Shown here one piece after another: positions 1 to 5,239 of a stretch of 7,699 nt of DNA (position 1 is its first letter; every line of letters starts with the position of its first letter). The DNA comes from Syntrophomonadaceae bacterium (GTDB lineage: Bacteria; Bacillota; Syntrophomonadia; Syntrophomonadales; Syntrophomonadaceae). The notes beneath the pieces are model-generated. The model worked only from the letters and a program-made list of their open reading frames with translations, was not told the DNA's origin and searched no databases. The stretch spans positions 1 through 7,699 of the forward strand of contig JAQUGU010000007.1 of assembly GCA_028683995.1 (NCBI GenBank), written 5' to 3'. The position numbers and the translations under genes are program-made.

Positions 1-185
1 GGAAAATGGCGACCGATATCCCCCAGCCCGGCTGCTCCTAAAAGGGCATCGCTAATAGCATGAAGTAACACATCAGCGTCGGAATGGCCTTCCAACCCCA
101 GGGGATAGTCTATGTTTACTCCACCCAGAACCAGACGCCGACCCTGCTGTAAACGATGTACATCGTAGCCACTACCAATACGCAA
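1..185 (-). CDS. ispF: 2-C-methyl-D-erythritol 2,4-cyclodiphosphate synthase, N-terminal part (cut by window edge)
   Basis: IspF converts CDP-methylerythritol 2-phosphate to methylerythritol 2,4-cyclodiphosphate with release of CMP, the fifth step of the cytosolic MEP isoprenoid pathway. The first 61 codons are visible; about 95-100 more should lie beyond the left edge. Translating the minus strand gives the family's N-terminal signature GYDVHRL, with the zinc ligands Asp8 and His10, then GHSDADVLLHAI with His34 and the third zinc ligand His42, then GLGDIGRHF with Asp56. These residues fall at the same numbers as in E. coli IspF, which supports the chosen start. That start is a TTG at 185-183, preceded by a strong G-rich Shine-Dalgarno; no in-frame ATG is available nearby. 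The gene begins 20 nt after the ispD stop, so the two are almost certainly co-transcribed. Nothing in the visible part suggests damage. Confidence 0.95.
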   Translation of the reverse strand, partial: MRIGSGYDVHRLQQGRRLVLGGVNIDYPLGLEGHSDADVLLHAISDALLGAAGLGDIGRHF

Positions 186-192
186 AACCTCG

Positions 193-200
193 CCCCCCTT
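193..200 (-). promoter_or_regulatory. Shine-Dalgarno that fixes the TTG start of ispF
   Basis: On the minus strand the sequence AAGGGGGG ends 7 nt before the TTG codon at 185-183. It lies wholly in the short ispD-ispF gap. The strength and spacing make TTG the likely initiation codon, and the conserved residue numbering of IspF agrees. Confidence 0.7.
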
Positions 201-205
201 AACGT

Positions 206-898
206 TTACAGATTTAATAGCGATTGGGCAATAATCAGATCTTCCGGTGTGGTAATTTTTAGGTTGTTGTAATTACCCGGAACCACCTTGACCCGGCCAA
301 TATATTTTTCGAATAAAGCCGCATCATCAGTACTCTTAAAGCCTTCTTCCAGAGCCATTTTATAAGCTTGATAAATCTCCTGGAAGCGAAAAACCTGGGG
401 GGTCTGAATAAATACGGTACTGGACCGATCCAGGGTGTTACCCACAAAGCCATCCCGGTCAACCATTTTCAGGGTATCCCGAATGTAAACACCAGGAATA
501 GCTGCCCCCCATTCCTCTGCCTGCCTAATTAAGTCACTTAGCAGGGCTGACGTTAAAAGCGGCCGCGCACCATCGTGCACAGCCACATAATCGGTAGTAT
601 CCCGATTTAGTTGCATCAACCCCGCCCATACTGAGTCCTGACGCTGTTCCCCGCCGGGAATAACTTTTTTAACTTTGCGGTAGCCAAATTTTTTTACTAT
701 TTCCTTTTCACAGTATTCGGTGTCCCGGGGATTGGCCACAATCACTATTTCATCTACCGCCTCATACTTTTCAAACACATCCAGTGAGTAACTTAAAATG
801 GGCCGGGAGTTTAAAAGCATATACTGCTTATTAATTCTGCTTTTCATCCTGCTCCCGGTTCCGGCAGCCGCTATAACAACCCGGAGGTTGTTAACCAT
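206..898 (-). CDS. ispD: 2-C-methyl-D-erythritol 4-phosphate cytidylyltransferase
   Basis: IspD transfers CMP from CTP to 2-C-methyl-D-erythritol 4-phosphate, the third step of the cytosolic MEP pathway. The 230-residue product has the usual family length. The glycine-rich nucleotide-binding loop AAAGTGSRM at residues 10-18 is followed by Lys24-Gln25, giving the catalytic Arg17 and Lys24 pair. VHDGARPL at 107-114 supplies Asp109 and Arg112, QTPQVF at 165-170 is a second family motif, STDDA lies at 189-193, and Lys214 sits in LKITTPEDL. All expected active-site residues appear intact. The ATG start overlaps the end of yacL by 8 nt and follows a GAGGTG ribosome site inside yacL, which points to translational coupling. 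ispF follows after 20 nt, so this is the normal ispD-ispF pair of separate enzymes, not the fused IspDF of some proteobacteria. Confidence 0.97.
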   Translation of the reverse strand: MVNNLRVVIAAAGTGSRMKSRINKQYMLLNSRPILSYSLDVFEKYEAVDEIVIVANPRDTEYCEKEIVKKFGYRKVKKVIPGGEQRQDSVWAGLMQLNRDTTDYVAVHDGARPLLTSALLSDLIRQAEEWGAAIPGVYIRDTLKMVDRDGFVGNTLDRSSTVFIQTPQVFRFQEIYQAYKMALEEGFKSTDDAALFEKYIGRVKVVPGNYNNLKITTPEDLIIAQSLLNL

Positions 899-1997
899 AT
901 ATTTTCACCTCTTGTATTTCCTGAAAGTGCTGATTAACGTTGCTGGGGACTTCTTCCCGTATTTTACGGGTAAAAATCATCCGCCCGGCTGCAGTTTGGA
1001 AGACACTGGTAACCATAACTTCCAGCTCATTGCCAATTTCATGGTGAGCATCTTCAACTACTACCATGGTTCCATCTTCCAGGTAGCCCACTCCTTGCCC
1101 GACTTCCTTACCTTCTTTAATAATGGCTATGTGCATGGTCTCGCCCGGGTAGACAATTACTTTTACCGCATTGGTTAGTTCATTTATGTTAAGAACCTTA
1201 ATACCCTGCAGCTCGGCCACTTTGTTAAGATTATAATCATTGGTAATGATGCAGGCGTTAATCTGCTTACAAAGACGTAACAATTTGTTGTCCACGTCTT
1301 TCTCTTCAGGTATATTTGCTTCAATTATATCAATTTTTATGCTGCTATGTTTCTGCATTTTGGACAAAAGCTCCAGTCCTCGCCTGCCTTTGTTACGCCT
1401 GATATTATCCGAAGAATCTGCTATATGCTGCAGTTCTTCAATTACAAAAGTGGGTACCACCAGTTGACCTTCCAGAAATTTACTTAAACAGACATCATAG
1501 ATACGACCATCAATTATGGCACTGGTGTCCAGTACTTTCGGGGCTATCACATGCTTATCTGCTTGTTTCCCACTAATGGTGGAGGGGGGTAGGAATTTAA
1601 GCAGATCCGGAGCACGACGAGTACCTATCTTCAACCCCAAAAAACCACTGCAGAAAAACACCCCCAGGGTTAACAAGTCCCCGATTCCATCCAAGCGGGA
1701 AAGAGGAAAGGTACTTAAAACTCCGACCAGAACACCCAGGAACAAGCCAGAAGCCCCCCCCAGTAGTACATCTGTCGGTACCGCATCTAAAATTCGGTTT
1801 AAATAGGCAATACTTCTGTGACCTAGCTTAACCAGCAGAACGCTGGTCAGATAAAAAAACACTGCCGCTACTAATCCCAGGGTCAGGTTCCACAGCGATC
1901 CCAGGCTTAGAAAAGACCGTACCGTATATGCTGCCCAAATACCGAAGATGAGTGCCAAAAAAAATAGCCTTTTGGAAAATTTAAACTTTGTATGCAT
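891..1997 (-). CDS. yacL: YacL-like membrane protein with PIN nuclease and TRAM domains
   Basis: The 368-residue protein matches the architecture of B. subtilis YacL. Four hydrophobic segments at about residues 11-30, 36-56, 75-98 and 105-124 should anchor it in the membrane. A PIN domain follows at about 155-275, starting with LDTSAIIDGRIYD. Candidate metal-binding acidic residues are Asp157, Asp163, Glu188, Asp234/Asp236 and Asp254 (in TND), so the nuclease centre looks complete. A TRAM-type beta-barrel lies at about 284-345, with GQGVGYLEDGTMVVVEDA, and is expected to bind RNA. PIN domains are usually metal-dependent ribonucleases; the substrate of YacL is not established to my knowledge. 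The ATG start has a near-ideal GGAGGTG 7 nt upstream. It is the first gene of the yacL-ispD-ispF block, separated from disA by a plus-strand gene, so it needs its own promoter (candidate at 2043-2071). The family name is sure; the enzymatic role is inferred from the fold. Confidence 0.93.
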   Translation of the reverse strand: MHTKFKFSKRLFFLALIFGIWAAYTVRSFLSLGSLWNLTLGLVAAVFFYLTSVLLVKLGHRSIAYLNRILDAVPTDVLLGGASGLFLGVLVGVLSTFPLSRLDGIGDLLTLGVFFCSGFLGLKIGTRRAPDLLKFLPPSTISGKQADKHVIAPKVLDTSAIIDGRIYDVCLSKFLEGQLVVPTFVIEELQHIADSSDNIRRNKGRRGLELLSKMQKHSSIKIDIIEANIPEEKDVDNKLLRLCKQINACIITNDYNLNKVAELQGIKVLNINELTNAVKVIVYPGETMHIAIIKEGKEVGQGVGYLEDGTMVVVEDAHHEIGNELEVMVTSVFQTAAGRMIFTRKIREEVPSNVNQHFQEIQEVKIYG

Positions 1998-2004
1998 TTT
2001 TATG

Positions 2005-2011
2005 CACCTCC
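2005..2011 (-). promoter_or_regulatory. Strong Shine-Dalgarno of yacL
   Basis: GGAGGTG on the minus strand, 7 nt before the ATG at 1997, is nearly a perfect complement of the 16S rRNA 3' end. An upstream ATG at 2013 is out of frame with yacL and overlaps this site, so 1997 is the supported start. Confidence 0.75.
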
Positions 2012-2042
2012 ATATTTACTATTTTTCTTTAGAAGCTGCATA

Positions 2043-2071
2043 ATTATACCAGAAGAGTGAAAAAATCTAGT
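2043..2071 (-). promoter_or_regulatory. Candidate extended -10 promoter for yacL-ispD-ispF
   Basis: The minus strand carries TGGTATAAT at 2051-2043, a consensus -10 hexamer with the TGn extension. The hexamer 17 nt further upstream (ACTAGA, 2071-2066) is a poor -35 match, which is common for extended -10 promoters. Transcription would start near 2036, leaving a leader of about 38 nt before yacL. A promoter is needed here because the upstream neighbour is on the other strand. The call rests on motif and context only. Confidence 0.5.
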
Positions 2072-2175
2072 GATTTATACATCTATTAATACTAAAGCCA
2101 TAATTCCCGAGAAAGGTGTGGATGGGTAAACTTAAATTCGGGCCTTATAAACAAACCTTGAAGGTGGGCATGCAA

Positions 2176-2205
2176 TTGACAAGGCTTAGTAGCAACGGCT
2201 ATAAT
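2176..2205 (+). promoter_or_regulatory. Consensus sigma-A promoter of the small plus-strand gene
   Basis: TTGACA at 2176-2181 and TATAAT at 2200-2205 match the housekeeping consensus at every position, with an 18-nt spacer (one more than optimal). Transcription should begin near 2212, about 12 nt before the Shine-Dalgarno at 2224-2230, so the leader is short and leaves little space for a riboswitch or attenuator. Confidence 0.8.
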
Positions 2206-2223
2206 TTATAAAAATCTCACGCT

Positions 2224-2230
2224 AGGGGGG
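2224..2230 (+). promoter_or_regulatory. G-rich Shine-Dalgarno fixing a TTG start
   Basis: AGGGGGG lies 8 nt upstream of the TTG at 2239. Placed downstream of a consensus promoter, it supports TTG rather than a later ATG as the initiation codon. The first in-frame ATG is codon 74, deep in the conserved-looking part of the protein. Confidence 0.7.
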
Positions 2231-2238
2231 CAAGCCTT

Positions 2239-2637
2239 TTGAAGGACTTGATTTGTGATGAGTTTCAAAATGTTGTAGGTGATCTCCTGATAAGACACCG
2301 CAGCATCCTTGATATCCTTTCCAAGCTCTCCGAATCCAATTGCCGGGTAAACCGGGCGGTAGTCAAGTCAGTAACCGACTGTGGCTGCCTGTCGATACAG
2401 GCCAATAAGCTCCAGCTACCAGACCAAATTGATTCCTTTGAAGAGTTAAAGCAATATATGGACAGTCATCTAAAAGGACATTTATGCCCGAATTGTGAAG
2501 AAGTAGTGTACAATGAGCTGGGAAAACTCCTGTTTTATACTGCGGCACTTTGTAACACCCTGGATATCAGTCTCTATGATGTCTTTATCAAAGAGTATAA
2601 AAAAGCCAATACCCTGGGTATATTTAATATGACCTGA
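2239..2637 (+). CDS. Conserved-type hypothetical protein with CxC/CxxC cysteines and MazG-like C-terminal helix
   Basis: I cannot assign a function. The 132-residue product is soluble, with no signal peptide or membrane segment, and looks mostly helical. It has a possible metal-binding cysteine set, Cys48-x-Cys50 (in DCGC) and Cys83-x2-Cys86 (in CPNC), plus single cysteines at 6, 35 and 105. Residues 87-130 include NELGKLLFYTAALCN and then SLYDVFIKEY. This resembles the second helical pair of MazG-type all-alpha NTP pyrophosphohydrolases, but the expected ExxD ligand motif reads ExxK (Glu93 to Lys96), so catalysis of that type is doubtful. From memory, similar short proteins in clostridia carry a DUF1573 label, perhaps because of the CGC motif; I could not check this. 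It starts at TTG with a strong ribosome site and has its own consensus promoter. It is divergent from yacL and convergent with disA, and is the only plus-strand gene here. Promoter, ribosome site and ORF length together make it a real gene. Confidence 0.85.
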   Translation: MKDLICDEFQNVVGDLLIRHRSILDILSKLSESNCRVNRAVVKSVTDCGCLSIQANKLQLPDQIDSFEELKQYMDSHLKGHLCPNCEEVVYNELGKLLFYTAALCNTLDISLYDVFIKEYKKANTLGIFNMT

Positions 2638-2648
2638 TTATGAAGAAT

Positions 2649-2686
2649 TAAGGGGTGACAGGGGACGGTTCCTGTGTCACCCCTTA
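2649..2686. repeat. REP/MITE-like palindrome between convergent genes, includes the disA stop codon
   Basis: Arms at 2649-2660 and 2675-2686 pair perfectly over 12 bp (core AAGGGGTGACA with TGTCACCCCTT), with a 14-nt centre. The inner ACAGG/CCTGT halves give an alternative pairing with a 2-nt bulge. The right arm contains TTA at 2684-2686, which is the disA stop codon on the minus strand. The left arm begins 11 nt after the plus-strand gene's stop. The GGTGACAGGGGACGGTTC wording matches my memory of a dispersed palindromic repeat common in Clostridia, possibly linked to REP-associated IS200-type transposases. Only one copy lies in this window, so dispersal is not shown here. It could also serve as a weak bidirectional terminator: neither side has a good T-run (TTAATTCTTC on the minus side is the better). 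Confidence 0.7.
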
Positions 2687-3754
2687 TACCATATATTCCA
2701 GCAATTGCTGCTCCTGCATACGTTTGAGGCCATTTTTAATGGATCGGGCTCTCACTTCTCCTATGCCTTCAACCTCGTCCAGTTCTTCAATGCTGGCTCG
2801 CAAAACATGAGTTAAGAGGCCAAAACGTTCTACCAGATTATCGATAATGGGTGTGGGAATACGGGGTAGTTTTTGCAGCATCCGGTATCCCCGCGGTGAA
2901 ACCATCTGATCCAGGTGACTGCTGGCAGTCCCCAGGGAGAGTAAACGGGCAATAAATACAGAATCAGAAATATCCTCTTCAAATGAACGCATCATGGCGG
3001 CTAGCAATTCATGGGATGTTTTTTCCATGGCGTTGGAATAATCCTGAATAATTAACAGGGCCTCATCTTCTACATTGGCAATCATCTCATCCAATTGCAT
3101 TTTTACCAATCGGCCTTCACTGCCCAGTTCAGCAATATAACGTTCAATTTCACTGGCAACCTTTAAGACTTTGATACTGCGTTTAAGTACCTGACATACT
3201 TCGGATACGGTTACCATGTCTTCAAATTCCAGCCCACCCAGGTGCTGCAGTTCCCTTATCATAACATTACGATATTTCTCCAGGGTTTGCAGAGCCTGAT
3301 TAGCCTTAACCAGAATGGAGGGCAGATCACGCAGGCGAAACACTATGTTGCCCTGATAAAGGGTGATAACCTTGCGTCGTTGGGATATAGCTACCACCAG
3401 CTCACCAGTCTGTCGGGCTACCCGCTCGGCTGTACGGTGACGTATTCCGGTTTCATTGGAGCGCATATGGGGATCCGGGTCTAATTGCGCATTGGCGATT
3501 AATATCTTGCCCACATCCTGACTGGTAATGATAGCACCATCCATTTTTGCCAGTTCATAGAGCCGGGCCGGGGTAAATTCACAGCTAATATGAAATCCGC
3601 CGCTAACTATAGACATTAGTTCCGGAGAATCTCCCACAACAATTAAGCCACCGGTATTGGCAAGCAGTATATTTTCTATACCCACCCGGAATAAAGTACC
3701 CGGGGCCAGCATTTGCAGGGATTTTCTGAACTGCTCCTGATAGGCATCTTCCAC
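2684..3754 (-). CDS. disA: DNA integrity scanning protein DisA, diadenylate cyclase
   Basis: DisA condenses two ATP into cyclic di-AMP and moves along DNA; stalling at branched structures lowers its activity and signals damage. The 356-residue length is close to the roughly 360 of B. subtilis DisA. The diadenylate cyclase domain covers about residues 1-145, with the DGA motif at 72-74 and RHRTA at 105-109, both intact and needed for catalysis. A helical spine spans about 150-290, and a C-terminal helix-hairpin-helix DNA-binding region at about 300-345 contains EVEGIGEVRA. The start is GTG at 3754, supported by GGAGGG 8 nt upstream inside the end of radA. The nearby ATG is out of frame. Only 4 nt separate it from radA, so translation is probably coupled. 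In B. subtilis RadA binds DisA and restrains c-di-AMP synthesis, which fits the pairing. Its stop codon falls in a palindromic repeat, but the C-terminus does not look shortened. Confidence 0.98.
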   Translation of the reverse strand: MEDAYQEQFRKSLQMLAPGTLFRVGIENILLANTGGLIVVGDSPELMSIVSGGFHISCEFTPARLYELAKMDGAIITSQDVGKILIANAQLDPDPHMRSNETGIRHRTAERVARQTGELVVAISQRRKVITLYQGNIVFRLRDLPSILVKANQALQTLEKYRNVMIRELQHLGGLEFEDMVTVSEVCQVLKRSIKVLKVASEIERYIAELGSEGRLVKMQLDEMIANVEDEALLIIQDYSNAMEKTSHELLAAMMRSFEEDISDSVFIARLLSLGTASSHLDQMVSPRGYRMLQKLPRIPTPIIDNLVERFGLLTHVLRASIEELDEVEGIGEVRARSIKNGLKRMQEQQLLEYMV

Positions 3755-3758
3755 CTCT

Positions 3759-5111
3759 TCATCCCTCCATGATTAAATCAATAAATTCTTCTATAGTATT
3801 CACCTCAAGTACTTCCAAACCGGTGCTATATGCCCGATTCCTGTAAGTACTCCCCGGTATTACCACCCTTTTATAACCCATTTTTTCAACTTCTTTGAGC
3901 CTGAGATCTAAAAACGGTACCGATCGGATTTGCCCGGTCAAACTTAATTCCCCTATAAAAACCATATCCGAAGGAAGGGGTTTTTCCCGGTGACTGGATA
4001 TAATGGCCGCCGCAATGCCCAAATCTACTGATGGGTCCTTTAAAAATACCCCTCCGGTTACCTTAAGATAAACATCACTGCCACTGAGATTGTAGCCGGT
4101 CTTTTTTTCCAATACGGCTATTATTAGAGCCAGACGGTTCTGGTCAATTCCCGAAGCCATACGCCGGGGGTAACCCGGACCAGATATGGCAACCAGGGCT
4201 TGAACCTCAATCAGAAGCGGTCGGCTGCCTTCAAAACTGGCTGTGATAGCAGTACCATTACTACCAGGCAGTGACGAACTCAAAAATACATAGGATGGGT
4301 CTAAAACCTCTACCAGACCCTGCCCGCTCATCTCCATCAAGCCTATTTCGTCAGTGGAGCCAAAACGGTTCTTCACCCCGCGCAACAGGCGGAAGGAATA
4401 GTTCTTCTCCCCTTCGAAGTAGACCACCACATCTACCATATGTTCCAATACCCGGGGACCTGCCAAAGCACCATCTTTGGTTACATGTCCCACCAGGAAA
4501 AATGCTTTATCATTACTTTTGGCTATATTGGTTATCCGAGCGGTACACTCCCGGAGCTGGGAAACACTGCCTGGAATAGAGGATATATCGGGAGAATAAA
4601 CGGTTTGAATGGAATCAACTATAACTAATTCAGGATTAATCTCCTTGATATACGAATCCAGCAAATCTATATCCTGCTCGTTAAGCAGATAAATATTATC
4701 ATTATGTATATTGAGCCGCAGGGAACGTAGCCGTACCTGTTTCAAAGACTCTTCGCCGGAAAGGTAAATTACGGTTTTTCCCTCCCGGGCGATAAAGTCA
4801 GCTACCTGTAGTAAAAGGGTGGACTTGCCTATTCCCGGGTCTCCCCCTAATAGAACTACCGAGCCGGGTACTATGCCCCCACCCAGTACCCGGTCCAACT
4901 CGCTAATACCAGTGCTTAACCTGAGTATATCCTGATCAGAAATACTACTGAGAGAAATAGCTTCTATTCTCCGGCTGCGCGAAACAACTTTTTTTTCATA
5001 AGACTCTTCCACCATCGTATTCCAGGATAAACAACCAGGACATTTTCCCAGCCATTTACTACTTACCTGGCCACAACTACTACAAACAAACCTGCTTATA
5101 TTTTTCCCCAT
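3759..5111 (-). CDS. radA: DNA repair protein RadA (Sms), branch-migration helicase
   Basis: RadA is a RecA-like hexameric ATPase that drives branch migration of recombination intermediates. The 450-residue product has the standard family layout. An N-terminal zinc finger uses Cys10-x2-Cys13 and Cys24-x2-Cys27. The ATPase core has Walker A GGDPGIGKST at 89-98 (Lys96) and Walker B LVIVDS at 162-167, and the RadA-specific KNRFG motif is at 247-251. The C-terminal third, from about residue 285, is the Lon-protease-like domain (SGSDVYLKVTGG at 343-354), which in RadA is structural rather than proteolytic. The ATG start has AAAGGAG 6 nt upstream. A terminator separates it from clpC, so it probably uses its own promoter (candidate at 5131-5160). 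disA begins 4 nt after its stop. All key residues are present and nothing is odd apart from the short predicted leader. Confidence 0.98.
   Translation of the reverse strand: MGKNISRFVCSSCGQVSSKWLGKCPGCLSWNTMVEESYEKKVVSRSRRIEAISLSSISDQDILRLSTGISELDRVLGGGIVPGSVVLLGGDPGIGKSTLLLQVADFIAREGKTVIYLSGEESLKQVRLRSLRLNIHNDNIYLLNEQDIDLLDSYIKEINPELVIVDSIQTVYSPDISSIPGSVSQLRECTARITNIAKSNDKAFFLVGHVTKDGALAGPRVLEHMVDVVVYFEGEKNYSFRLLRGVKNRFGSTDEIGLMEMSGQGLVEVLDPSYVFLSSSLPGSNGTAITASFEGSRPLLIEVQALVAISGPGYPRRMASGIDQNRLALIIAVLEKKTGYNLSGSDVYLKVTGGVFLKDPSVDLGIAAAIISSHREKPLPSDMVFIGELSLTGQIRSVPFLDLRLKEVEKMGYKRVVIPGSTYRNRAYSTGLEVLEVNTIEEFIDLIMEG
3763..3768 (-). promoter_or_regulatory. Shine-Dalgarno for the GTG start of disA
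   Basis: GGAGGG on the minus strand lies within the last codons of radA and ends 8 nt before the GTG at 3754-3752. It decides the start, because no in-frame ATG with its own ribosome site is nearby, and it suggests that radA and disA are translated in tandem. Confidence 0.7.
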
Positions 5112-5130
5112 ATAATTCTCCTTTAGAGAT

Positions 5131-5160
5131 ATTATAAATGTAAACTTGCTATAATTTCCA
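5131..5160 (-). promoter_or_regulatory. Candidate sigma-A promoter for radA-disA
   Basis: On the minus strand TGGAAA (5160-5155, 4 of 6 to TTGACA) and a perfect TATAAT (5136-5131) are separated by 18 nt. The start would fall near 5124, only about 13 nt before the radA ATG and right at the Shine-Dalgarno. That is tight, so a different start site or partial read-through from clpC remains possible. Confidence 0.45.
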
Positions 5161-5200
5161 GTAAATTAAAATCATTTCCTAAATATAGCCATTAATATTT

Positions 5201-5230
5201 TAAAAAGAGGCCGGTTATGGCCTCTTTTTT
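5201..5230 (-). terminator. Intrinsic terminator downstream of clpC
   Basis: A perfect 11-bp stem (AAAAAGAGGCC at 5202-5212 pairing with GGCCTCTTTTT at 5219-5229) encloses a 6-nt loop. Read on the minus strand, the stem's 3' arm ends in TTTTT followed by an AT-rich stretch, a classic rho-independent form. It begins about 10 nt after the clpC stop codon, so it should end the transcript running through clpC. Confidence 0.9.
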
Positions 5231-5239
5231 GAGATGTTT

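Noticed and set aside
798..1178. Plus-strand 126-residue ORF with a hydrophobic, signal-like start
   Set aside because: It is antisense to the well-supported ispD and yacL genes and has no promoter or ribosome site; its hydrophobic look comes from the opposite coding strand.
2101..2145. Possible riboswitch or leader structure (CCCGA ... TCGGG) in the divergent region
   Set aside because: The stem is only about 5 bp with a loop near 27 nt, it lies upstream of the mapped-by-motif promoter for the plus-strand gene, and no riboswitch core motif is recognisable.
2122..2211. A 29-codon plus-strand ORF (ATG at 2122, TAA at 2209) with AAAGG 5 nt upstream
   Set aside because: It runs through the whole consensus promoter at 2176-2205, resembles no protein I know, and a short ORF like this is expected by chance.
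2649..2686. Strong intrinsic terminator for disA or the plus-strand gene
   Set aside because: The stem is strong but neither side is followed by a good T-run, so I describe it as a palindromic repeat with only possible weak terminator activity.
4271..4628. Two overlapping plus-strand ORFs of 102 and 62 codons
   Set aside because: Both lie antisense within radA, whose frame is fully conserved; they are shadow frames.
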